NCBI GenBank assembly: GCA_046728975.1
Contig: JBKPFU010000152.1
Span: 1-9,856 of the forward strand
Reading direction: 5' to 3'
Source: JBKPFU01 sp046728975
GTDB taxonomy: Bacteria; Actinomycetota; Thermoleophilia; Gaiellales; Gaiellaceae
DNA: 9,856 bases
This document shows positions 1 to 5,866 of this stretch, in pieces. The notes beneath the pieces are model-generated. The model was given only the letters and a program-made list of their open reading frames with translations. It was not told the DNA's origin and searched no databases. Position numbers and translations under genes: made by a program. How positions within the stretch are numbered: the stretch's first letter is position 1; every line of letters starts with the position of its first letter.

Positions 1-613
1 GAGCGATCTCCTGTGCGCCCTCGACCGGAACCGGCTCGGGCGGCCGCTCCTCCGCCAAGTGCCGGGCTGCGTCGGCGACGTGCCGAACCGGACGGACGAT
101 TCGCCGAGCCAGCAGGAACGCAGCCACCGCTGCGAGCGTCACTCCCGCAAGTGCCGCGATCAGAAGCCCGACCAAAAACGGCGTGAACGCCGCGCGTCCG
201 ACGCTCTTCGGGCGCAGCAGAACGAGAGCCTGTCCGCCGACCTTTCGCGCCGAGTAGAAGTACTCGGTTCCGCCCAGTCTGACGGTCCCGTCGAGCGACT
301 CACCTCTTCGCACCCGCCGCCACCGTTCGCCGGGGAGGTAGATCGTCGGCCCGGTCAGCTGGACCGCGACCGCGCGCTGGTTTTGCCGGCGGAGCGAGGG
401 CCGGAGCTCCTTGAGCCGGCCGAGGGGAAACACGGCGACCCGCTCACGCCCGGCGAGCAGGTCGGCCTGGTGCGAGAGATTCCGGAGCGTGACCCGCTCG
501 ACTTCCCGGCGCGTCAGGAGGGACCCGATGACGAGCATCAGACCGACCGAGAGGACGACGACTGCGGTGGTCGCCACGAACAAGTACGTCCGCAGCGAGA
601 AGCGCCGCTTCAT
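1..613 (-). CDS. Sensor histidine kinase, N-terminal part (cut by window edge)
   Basis: Translating the minus strand from the ATG at 613 gives 204 residues with no stop before the window edge, so only the sensor half is present. TM1 is at about residues 9-33. A periplasmic or extracytoplasmic loop of about 110 residues follows (34-143), then TM2 at about 144-169. After TM2 comes a HAMP linker with the typical Arg-Arg-Ile-Val-Arg-Pro-Val start (170-176) and a helical stretch to 204. The DHp and ATPase domains should lie beyond position 1. The family senses a signal across the membrane, autophosphorylates a histidine and passes the phosphate to a response regulator. The upstream gene (636-1346) is an OmpR-type regulator ending 22 bp before this start, so the two are almost certainly a cognate pair. 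The sensor loop resembles no ligand domain I recognise, so the signal is unknown. The SD is weak. Confidence 0.88.
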   Translation of the reverse strand, partial: MKRRFSLRTYLFVATTAVVVLSVGLMLVIGSLLTRREVERVTLRNLSHQADLLAGRERVAVFPLGRLKELRPSLRRQNQRAVAVQLTGPTIYLPGERWRRVRRGESLDGTVRLGGTEYFYSARKVGGQALVLLRPKSVGRAAFTPFLVGLLIAALAGVTLAAVAAFLLARRIVRPVRHVADAARHLAEERPPEPVPVEGAQEIA

Positions 614-635
614 CGCCGTCTCGTCTCTGCGCCGG

Positions 636-1346
636 TCACGGTCTTACTGATTTGTAGCCCGCGCCGCGCACTGTCCGGATCAGGTCGGGGCGGCCGAGCT
701 TGCGGCGGAGCTGTGCGACGTGGACGTCGACGGTCCGCGTACCGCCGGGGTACGTCATGCCCCAGACGCGGTCGAGGAGCTGCTCGCGCGAGAAGACGAT
801 CCCGGGGCTCTCGAGCAACCACGCGAGCAGGTCGAACTCCTTGCCGGTCAGTTCGACGGGCTCGCCGTTGACCGTAACCTCGCGCGCGCCGCGCTGGACG
901 ACGATGTCGCCCACCGTCAGCGTTTGTTTCTCGGGGCGGCTATCCGTGCGGCGCAGGACGGCCTTGATCCGCGCAGCGAGCTCACGCGGCGAAAACGGCT
1001 TCGTCACGTAGTCGTCGGCGCCGAGCTCGAGGCCGGCGACCCGGTCAGGCTCCTCGTCTCGGGCGGTGAGCATCACGATCGGGACCGCAGAGCGGGAGCG
1101 GATCTGGCGGCAGACGTCGAAGCCGTCCATCCCGGGCAGCCGGATGTCGAGCACGACCAGGCGCACGGTGTGGCGGTCAAGCTCGGCCAGCGCCTCCTCG
1201 CCGGTTCGCACCCAGACGACGCTGTAGCCCGTCGACTGGAGATAGCCGCGAATCAGGTTGCCGATCGAGTGCTCGTCTTCGACGAGCAGGATCGTTCCGC
1301 CCGTGGCTCCGACCGGGGAGTCGCCGTCCACGGTCTTAGGGTGCAC
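636..1346 (-). CDS. OmpR/PhoB-family response regulator
   Basis: This is a DNA-binding transcription factor controlled by phosphorylation. Numbered from the GTG at 1346 (236 aa), the receiver domain spans about 17-133, with acidic pair E23/D24, phospho-acceptor D67 in Val-Leu-Asp-Ile-Arg-Leu-Pro, T94 in Met-Leu-Thr-Ala, and K116 before Pro-Phe. A winged-helix effector domain follows (about 141-234) with the typical Leu-Thr-Gly-Lys-Glu-Phe-Asp-Leu-Leu segment (166-174) and a C-terminal Val-Arg-Gly-Ala-Gly-Tyr. All key residues are intact. Two starts are possible. GTG 1346 shares its G with the TAG stop of the upstream gene, and GTG 1331 lies 15 bp further in; neither has a good SD. The open frame continues upstream to 1580, but that part is Arg-rich and antiparallel to nothing conserved, so I reject it. 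The histidine kinase follows by 22 bp. Confidence 0.93.
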   Translation of the reverse strand: MHPKTVDGDSPVGATGGTILLVEDEHSIGNLIRGYLQSTGYSVVWVRTGEEALAELDRHTVRLVVLDIRLPGMDGFDVCRQIRSRSAVPIVMLTARDEEPDRVAGLELGADDYVTKPFSPRELAARIKAVLRRTDSRPEKQTLTVGDIVVQRGAREVTVNGEPVELTGKEFDLLAWLLESPGIVFSREQLLDRVWGMTYPGGTRTVDVHVAQLRRKLGRPDLIRTVRGAGYKSVRP

Positions 1347-1747
1347 TACTTCGAGTACGCGAGGACGGAGTGGGCGGCTGCGTCTTTGTCCCGCGTGACC
1401 GTGACTTTGTAGCCGCGCCGCAGCGCGCCGAGCGTCGAGGGCCGTCCGTTCAGCTTGATCTGCGCGTTCGGTGCGATCTGAAGCGTGACGACCTGACCGT
1501 CTTTCTCGAGGACCTTCAACTGGAGGTCGCGCCGGCTGACGCCACGAATGACGCCCTGGTCGAAGCGATAGTCGTGCCACGCGCCGTTGGCGTCTCTTAG
1601 CACGACTTCTGCACGCACCATCCTGGGTCCGAGAAAGTACGAGGCCAGCTTCGGCGGGAGCGAGAATCCCGTGGTCGCGAGCCAGAAGAACGTGTTCAGC
1701 GCCAGAATCGCGAGCAGCGCAAGGTAGAAGCGCTTCGACTTCCGCAT
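1346..1747 (-). CDS. Small membrane-anchored protein of unknown function
   Basis: This is a 133-residue protein with a basic N-terminus (Met-Arg-Lys-Ser-Lys-Arg), one hydrophobic segment at about 7-26 with no obvious cleavage site, and a polar, probably extracytoplasmic domain. From about residue 44 the pattern alternates hydrophobic and polar residues, with a Gly-Val-Ile-Arg-Gly-Val motif (65-70), a Lys-Asp-Gly-Gln-Val turn and a final Arg-Gly-Tyr-Lys-Val-Thr-Val. This suggests a small beta-barrel loosely like DUF5666 (OB-like) domains; that likeness is from memory and weak. The start lies 4 bp after the MFS stop and the stop overlaps the regulator start, so it is translated within the operon. 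An AGAGG sits only 1 nt from the ATG, so translational coupling is likely. Its place between an exporter and a two-component system suggests an accessory role, but no function can be assigned. Confidence 0.8.
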   Translation of the reverse strand: MRKSKRFYLALLAILALNTFFWLATTGFSLPPKLASYFLGPRMVRAEVVLRDANGAWHDYRFDQGVIRGVSRRDLQLKVLEKDGQVVTLQIAPNAQIKLNGRPSTLGALRRGYKVTVTRDKDAAAHSVLAYSK

Positions 1748-1751
1748 GCCT

Positions 1752-3032
1752 CTAGTGTGGCCGCGATTCGTCAGAACCGGGCCCTAGGCGCGTAATGCGC
1801 TTGTAAAACGGCCTCTCCGAAAAGGTCGAGGCTGCGAGCAGGCTCATCGCGACGCCGATCGTGCCGGCAACGGCGAACGAGAGCGACGTTCCGCCCTTCG
1901 AGGCCAGCCAGCCCGCCATCAGCCCCCCGAGCGGCGCGGCGCCGTTGAACGCGTAGTAGTAGAGCCCGACGACTCGGCCGCGCATGTGGTCGGGCGCCTC
2001 GAGCTGGAGCGTCGAGTTCGAGCTCGACGTCCAGACGGTGAAGCAGAAGCCGATCGTGAACAGGATCGCCGCCGCCGCGGCGACCGAGTGCTGAGGCGCA
2101 AGCAGGAGCTGAAGCCCCGCGAAGCCGCCGGTTCCGAGCACGAGCGCCTTCATGCTCGCGCGTCCGAAGGCTGCCGAGGCGAGCGCCCCCAGCAACGCGC
2201 CGGCTCCGAACAACGCGGTCAGCAGGCCGAACGTCTCCGGCCCGGCGTGCAGCGTCTTGTTCGCCAGCACGGGGAGGAGGACGTTGAAGTTGAAGCAGAA
2301 GGTGCTCGTCACCGTCACCAGCGCGAGCACGACCAGCGCGCGCTTGCGCTGGCCGACGTAGGAGAAGCCCTCGCGAATGCCGCGAAGGATCGTCGGCCGC
2401 TCGAACTCCTCCACCGGGAAGAAATCACGCGGCCGCATCGCCAGCAGCCCGGCGAGGACAGCCAGGTAGCTGACCGCATTGACCGCGAAGCAGAACCCGA
2501 CCCCGGCTGCGGCGATGATCAGGCCGCCGAGCCCGGGGCCGAAGATGCGTGCGCCGTTGAACAGGCTGGAGTTGAGTGCAACCGCGTTCGGCAGCTCCTC
2601 CGGCCCGACCATCCGGTACGTGAGCGCCTGGCGCCCGGGCGCGTCGACGACGAGCGCCGTCCCGAGGAGCGCGGCGATCACGTAGACGTGCCACGGCTGG
2701 GCCACTCCGGCGAGCGCGATCGCGGCCAAGGCGGCGGAGAAGACCATTTGCACCGCCTGCGTCGAGATCACGATCCGCCGGGGATCGAAGCGGTCGACGA
2801 TCACGCCGGCGAGCAGCCCGAAGACCGTGAACGGCAGAAACTGCGCCAGCGCGAGAAACCCGACGGCGACCGGCGAGCGCGTGAGTGAGAGGACGAGCCA
2901 CGCCTGGGCGATCCGGTGCATCCAGGTGCCGGTGACCGAGACCACCTGACCGAAGAAGAAGAAGCGGTAGTTGCGATGCCGGTGCAGGCTCGAGAACGTC
3001 CGCCGGTTGAGCGCGAGCACCATCGCCGTCAT
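1752..3032 (-). CDS. MFS exporter, EntS/MFS_3-like (DHA3 type)
   Basis: This 426-residue polytopic membrane protein has about 12 hydrophobic segments, the usual length for major facilitator drug/siderophore exporters. The loop between TM2 and TM3 carries a motif-A-like Gly-Val-Ile-Val-Asp-Arg-Phe-Asp-Pro-Arg-Arg (76-86). The Gly-Pro-Glu-Glu-Leu-Pro-Asn-Ala stretch followed by Ser-Leu-Phe-Asn-Gly-Ala-Arg (about 143-162) is typical of the EntS-like MFS_3 group. Family members export small hydrophobic compounds or siderophores by proton antiport; the substrate here is unknown. The ATG at 3032 overlaps the marR stop (ATGA) and has a strong GGAGG 7 nt upstream inside marR, which fixes this start over a second ATG three codons in. 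Control by the adjacent MarR repressor is inferred from gene order and the upstream palindrome. Confidence 0.93.
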   Translation of the reverse strand: MTAMVLALNRRTFSSLHRHRNYRFFFFGQVVSVTGTWMHRIAQAWLVLSLTRSPVAVGFLALAQFLPFTVFGLLAGVIVDRFDPRRIVISTQAVQMVFSAALAAIALAGVAQPWHVYVIAALLGTALVVDAPGRQALTYRMVGPEELPNAVALNSSLFNGARIFGPGLGGLIIAAAGVGFCFAVNAVSYLAVLAGLLAMRPRDFFPVEEFERPTILRGIREGFSYVGQRKRALVVLALVTVTSTFCFNFNVLLPVLANKTLHAGPETFGLLTALFGAGALLGALASAAFGRASMKALVLGTGGFAGLQLLLAPQHSVAAAAAILFTIGFCFTVWTSSSNSTLQLEAPDHMRGRVVGLYYYAFNGAAPLGGLMAGWLASKGGTSLSFAVAGTIGVAMSLLAASTFSERPFYKRITRLGPGSDESRPH

Positions 3033-3469
3033 TCGGGGTCCTCCAGCAGCTTCGCGAGGGGGTCGATCGCCCGCTCGACCGCCGCCAGCTCCTTCGGCGA
3101 CAAGTGCTTGAGCCGCGCTGCGAGCCAGGCCGTGCGGCGGGACTTGACCGAGCGCAGAATGCGCTCGCCTGCAGGGGTCACCCGCAAACCGACACGCCGG
3201 CGGTCCTGGCCCTGCGTCTTCGTGACGAGGCCGGCGCCCTCGAGCCGGTCGACGTACTTGGACATCGCGGGCGCGGACATGTGCTCCTGCGCTGCCAACT
3301 CGCCGAGGCCGATCCCCGGCCGCCGGTGGATCGCGAACAGAAGCGAGGCCTGGCCGCCGGTGACGCCGAGCGACTGGATCTCGCGACGGAGCTCACGGTT
3401 CAGCTTCAGCAGCACGGGCCGAAGCCGAGCCGCAGTCACGACCGGATGGGTAGCCAGCGGAGTCGACAC
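3029..3469 (-). CDS. MarR-family transcriptional repressor
   Basis: A 146-residue winged-helix regulator of the usual MarR length. The N-terminal dimerisation helix is about 10-33. The DNA-binding helix-turn-helix is about 56-82 (Gly-Glu-Leu-Ala onwards, with recognition helix Ala-Pro-Ala-Met-Ser-Lys-Tyr-Val). The wing is about 89-101 with the hallmark Asp-Arg-Arg-Arg-Val-Gly-Leu-Arg-Val-Thr, and the C-terminal dimer helix is about 123-146. Family members repress their own operon and release DNA when a phenolic or drug-like ligand binds. The start is GTG; no SD precedes it, so the mRNA may be leaderless or nearly so. Directly upstream is a 19 bp perfect palindrome suited to a MarR dimer. The stop overlaps the start of the MFS exporter, so it is very likely the local regulator of that pump. 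Confidence 0.93.
   Translation of the reverse strand: MSTPLATHPVVTAARLRPVLLKLNRELRREIQSLGVTGGQASLLFAIHRRPGIGLGELAAQEHMSAPAMSKYVDRLEGAGLVTKTQGQDRRRVGLRVTPAGERILRSVKSRRTAWLAARLKHLSPKELAAVERAIDPLAKLLEDPE
3040..3044 (-). promoter_or_regulatory. Shine-Dalgarno (GGAGG) for the MFS exporter
   Basis: GGAGG on the minus strand lies 7 nt before the ATG at 3032, inside the last codons of marR. It is the clearest ribosome-binding site in the left half of the window and decides the exporter start. Confidence 0.8.
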
Positions 3470-3472
3470 GAA

Positions 3473-3491
3473 TCGTTAACCAGGTTAACGA
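3473..3491. promoter_or_regulatory. Palindromic MarR operator overlapping a candidate -10 box
   Basis: The sequence TCGTTAACCAGGTTAACGA is a perfect inverted repeat with 9 bp arms around a central A. The symmetry extends to 3469-3495 with one mismatched pair (3472/3492), and the left end touches the marR start codon at 3469. On the minus strand the centre contains TAACCT (3487-3482), a TANNNT-type -10 box that would place the transcription start a few bases before the GTG. No convincing -35 was seen. Size, symmetry and AT-rich half-sites fit the MarR dimer sites known for the family. Autoregulation is inferred. Confidence 0.75.
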
Positions 3492-3527
3492 ATCGAGCCG
3501 TGCCGGCGTCGAGGAGACCCTCCAACG

Positions 3528-3552
3528 AGGGGTCTGACCCCTTGACATGGCC
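3528..3552. repeat. REP-like palindromic repeat, copy 1
   Basis: The core aggggtctgacccct (3528-3542) is a perfect palindrome with a central t, followed by tgacatggcc. The same 25 nt occur again at 3643-3667 with one difference (t/g at the 16th base), in direct orientation 115 bp away. The core resembles short palindromes that recur through some environmental bacterial genomes near REP-associated tyrosine transposase genes; that link is from memory and no transposase is present here. Confidence 0.8.
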
Positions 3553-3562
3553 GATCTGCCCG

Positions 3563-3601
3563 TCCGAGCGGCCGGCCGACGTGCGCATTTCGCCGCTCGG
3601 A
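3563..3601. repeat. Inverted repeat between the two REP-like copies
   Basis: tccgagcggc (3563-3572) and gccgctcgga (3592-3601) are perfect 10 bp inverted arms around a 19 nt loop. A shorter hairpin, gtctc-gaa-gagac, lies at 3624-3636. With the two palindromic repeats, the whole 3528-3667 stretch could fold into successive hairpins as DNA or RNA. Confidence 0.65.
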
Positions 3602-3638
3602 GCGCGCAACGACTGCGCATCACGTCTCGAAGAGACAA

Positions 3639-3661
3639 GTCCAGGGGTCTGACCCCTGGAC
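3639..3661 (-). terminator. Possible terminator hairpin downstream of the BNR-like gene
   Basis: Read on the minus strand, RNA from this stretch would form a 10 bp GC-rich stem with a CAG loop, starting 16 nt past the TAG of the BNR-like gene and followed by UUGUCUC. The T-tract is poor, so it could equally be an mRNA-protecting hairpin or just a repeat that landed here. Confidence 0.35.
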
Positions 3662-3667
3662 ATGGCC
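3643..3667. repeat. REP-like palindromic repeat, copy 2
   Basis: This is the second copy of the 25 nt repeat at 3528-3552. Here the palindrome is longer: 3639-3661 is a perfect 23 bp inverted repeat around a central t. It ends about 10 bp from the stop of the BNR-like gene at 3678. Confidence 0.8.
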
Positions 3668-3677
3668 CTTTAAGCCG

Positions 3678-5201
3678 CTAGCGAGAAAGGCGCGTCGTCG
3701 CGAAGACGGCCTGGCGGAAGCGGCCGCTGGCGGGCGGCGAGGCGATCGGGACGATCGGCATTGGCCTGCCGCCGACGAAGGAGATCCCAACGTAGTCCCC
3801 GATCATCCGGCCCGTGCCGCCCGACGCGATCCAGGCGTACCGCATCGAGCGCGTCGAGAGACGCTGCGGCCGCGACCACGTCCGCCCGTCGTCAGAGCCG
3901 ACGAACCAAGCGTCGACGAGGCCGGCGCAGGTGTAGTCGCAGCCGTGCTGGTGCGGGATCGTGTAGTACGCGAGCCCGAGGCGCCGGCCGAAGGCCGCCA
4001 GGGCCGGGAGGAAGCGGTCGGTCGTACGGCTGCCGCCCGTCGGGATCACTTCCTTGGCCGACCAGCCGACACCGTCGCGTGACCGTACGAGCGCGATCCC
4101 GCTCGCGTCGCACTCCGCCGCGAAGCTGCAGTCCGCCCAGGCCACGTAGACCGTCCCGTCGCCGCCGACCGCGGTCGTGGGCAGGGGAGCGGCGCGCATC
4201 CCGGGAATCTCCACCTCGGCGAGATCCGCGATCTTCGTGGGCCCGCCGAAGGACGCTCCCCCGTCGCTCGAGCGGATGAAGGAGATCTCGTTGCTGCCGA
4301 CCGCCTCGAGCCCGGAGAACGCTGCGAACGGCATCACCAGCGCTCCGTCGGGACGAACGACCGGCTGAACGCCGTTCACGATCGCCAATTCGGTCGAGCG
4401 GACGGAGACACCGACCGGCGCCGACCAGTGCAGCCCGCCGTCGTTCGAACGGCTGGTCATGATCCGCGCGGTCGCGAAGTCGAGAAACGCGACGTAGCAG
4501 CGGCCGTAGAAACGGCTCCGCCCGCTGTTGTCGCAGGCGACCCACTCCTTGTCGAAGTCGCCCGCGAGGCGGCCGGTGACGCTGATCGGCCGGCTCCAGG
4601 CGATTCCGCCGCGCGAGCGGCTGACGGCGATCTGCGTCTCGTCGCCAGGCGTCGCGCCGAGCGTCGCGATCAGCCACACACGGTGGCGGGCGTCGTAGGC
4701 GACGACGGGATCGCTCGTGCGGTCGAAGCTCCCGGCCGGCGTCGAAAACAACGTCAGGGCCGGCAACTGCCCTGCGTGCCAGGTCCTGCCCGCGTTGCCG
4801 GAGGTGGCAAAACCGATGCCGAGCGCGCCGCCGTTCTGAAGGCGGCCCATCTGGAAGGCGGTGACGATCGTGCGGCCGACGGCGAAGCTCGAGGGCTCGA
4901 CCTGCGTCTCGTGCTGCGCGAAATCGGATCGATAGGGATCGCGCGACAACTGCCGGCTGACGACCTCGCAATCCTTCCCGACAACATCGCTGCGATCGGC
5001 GGTGACGATGTCGCGGCGGGCGCCGCAGCGGACAACGTCGCTCTTGCCGTTGTACTGAACCGCGAGTCGGTCGGGGCGAGCGGTGCCGTTGATCTGCGCC
5101 GCGTGCGCCCCGCCCACGGAGAGGACGATGGTTGCCAGCGCGAGCGCGATGAGCACCGCACGGCGCACTTGGCGCAACCGTACGCCGGGGTGCTCGAGCA
5201 T
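3678..5201 (-). CDS. Secreted BNR/sialidase-like beta-propeller protein with RTX-like N-terminus
   Basis: A 507-residue exported protein. Residues 1-35 form a signal peptide (basic Arg-Arg, hydrophobic core about 15-30, likely cleavage after Ala-His-Ala). Residues 37-80 contain Ile-Asn-Gly-Thr, Asn-Gly-Lys-Ser-Asp, Arg-Arg-Asp-Ile-Val, Asp-Val-Val and a Cys60/Cys78 pair, like a degenerate RTX calcium-binding module. From about 95 to the end is a repeat-rich beta-propeller with Asp-box-like turns at 134-141, 252-259 (Ser-Asn-Asp-Gly-Gly-Leu-His-Trp), 311-318, 374-380 and 436-442 (Ser-Asp-Asp-Gly-Arg-Thr-Trp). Asp-boxes are shared by sialidases and many non-enzymatic propellers; I could not identify the sialidase arginine triad, so an enzyme activity is not claimed. 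The ATG at 5201 has no good SD. It likely acts outside the cell on a surface or glycan ligand. It is transcribed away from the lipoprotein at 5237. Confidence 0.85.
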   Translation of the reverse strand: MLEHPGVRLRQVRRAVLIALALATIVLSVGGAHAAQINGTARPDRLAVQYNGKSDVVRCGARRDIVTADRSDVVGKDCEVVSRQLSRDPYRSDFAQHETQVEPSSFAVGRTIVTAFQMGRLQNGGALGIGFATSGNAGRTWHAGQLPALTLFSTPAGSFDRTSDPVVAYDARHRVWLIATLGATPGDETQIAVSRSRGGIAWSRPISVTGRLAGDFDKEWVACDNSGRSRFYGRCYVAFLDFATARIMTSRSNDGGLHWSAPVGVSVRSTELAIVNGVQPVVRPDGALVMPFAAFSGLEAVGSNEISFIRSSDGGASFGGPTKIADLAEVEIPGMRAAPLPTTAVGGDGTVYVAWADCSFAAECDASGIALVRSRDGVGWSAKEVIPTGGSRTTDRFLPALAAFGRRLGLAYYTIPHQHGCDYTCAGLVDAWFVGSDDGRTWSRPQRLSTRSMRYAWIASGGTGRMIGDYVGISFVGGRPMPIVPIASPPASGRFRQAVFATTRLSR

Positions 5202-5236
5202 TCAAGGGGGAACCGTCGCCTGCCGAAGCAACGCTC

Positions 5237-5866
5237 ATGCCGCGTCGCCTTGTGCCGCCCCTCCTGCTGGTCGTCGTGCTGCTGGTCGCCGGCTGCGGAA
5301 AATCGAAGACTGCGAAGGTCGAGAAGGCGGTCTCGACCGAGTTCAACGGCGCCGACTGCAAGAAGGGGTCGAACGGCTGGGACTACGAATGCCGGCAGCC
5401 CGGCGGCAAGAAGTTCGGGCTCAAGGTGGAGGGCTCACAGCCTCGGTTCGCAAGCGCCGCCGTCCCGGCCGGCGAGCCGCTGCCCGCGGTGCCGGGGCAC
5501 GAGGCCGAGGGGCCCTTCGACGAGCGCGCGTTCGCGATCTGCGCCGACCGGCGCCGGATGCTCCGCGGGCTGGAGCAGGACCGCGACTCGCTTGCCGACC
5601 GCGTCATGACCTTGATCCTGCTCGAGCGCAGCAAGGTCAAGCTGCTCGCGAAGCTGACGCCGCCGAAGGAGAAGGAAGCCGAGTTCCACGCTCTCCTGTC
5701 GGCCGGGCGCGAAGTCGAAGCAGCCGCAGTCCAGCTTCGAACGGCGGTCGCGGGCCGCGACCGGACATCTGCGCGACGTGCGATGCGCGACCTCGACGAG
5801 GCGGGCGCCGCGGAGCAGCAGGCGGCGAGCCGCCTCAACCTGCCGATCTGCGCCCTCTCCTCTTAG
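5237..5866 (+). CDS. Two-part lipoprotein of unknown function
   Basis: A 209-residue protein with a lipoprotein signal: Pro-Arg-Arg, a Leu/Val-rich core and lipobox Leu-Val-Ala-Gly-Cys with Cys20 as the lipidated residue. Residues about 28-66 hold two cysteines (41 and 52) and a pattern (Cys...Gly...Tyr-Glu-Cys...Gly...Leu-Lys-Val) reminiscent of DUF4333-like domains; this is a weak resemblance. A Pro/Ala-rich linker (about 67-92) leads to a charged helical domain (about 93-203) with Cys102 and Cys205, probably a helical bundle. No catalytic motif was seen. The ATG has only a weak GAAG 8 nt upstream. Its start is 35 bp from that of the divergent BNR-like gene, and its stop overlaps the stop of the convergent channel gene. 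Confidence 0.85.
   Translation: MPRRLVPPLLLVVVLLVAGCGKSKTAKVEKAVSTEFNGADCKKGSNGWDYECRQPGGKKFGLKVEGSQPRFASAAVPAGEPLPAVPGHEAEGPFDERAFAICADRRRMLRGLEQDRDSLADRVMTLILLERSKVKLLAKLTPPKEKEAEFHALLSAGREVEAAAVQLRTAVAGRDRTSARRAMRDLDEAGAAEQQAASRLNLPICALSS

Noticed and set aside
1347..1580. N-terminal extension of the response regulator
   Set aside because: It overlaps the small membrane protein in another frame and adds an Arg-rich stretch before a receiver domain that normally starts near the N-terminus.
1986..2888. 300-codon plus-strand frame opposite the MFS gene
   Set aside because: The product is hydrophilic and Arg/Glu/Asp-rich with no domain, antisense to a clear 12-TM exporter with a strong SD.
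3542..3547. TTGACA resembling a -35 box
   Set aside because: It falls exactly on the end of repeat copy 1, points away from any plus-strand gene nearby, and has no partner -10 box.
3547..3681. 44-codon plus-strand frame starting at the ATG in repeat copy 1
   Set aside because: It is basic and low in complexity, has no SD, and consists largely of the palindromic repeats; it looks incidental.
3892..5361. 489-codon minus-strand frame overlapping the BNR-like gene
   Set aside because: It is a shifted shadow of the real gene with a low-complexity Arg-rich product; the real frame has a signal peptide and Asp-boxes.
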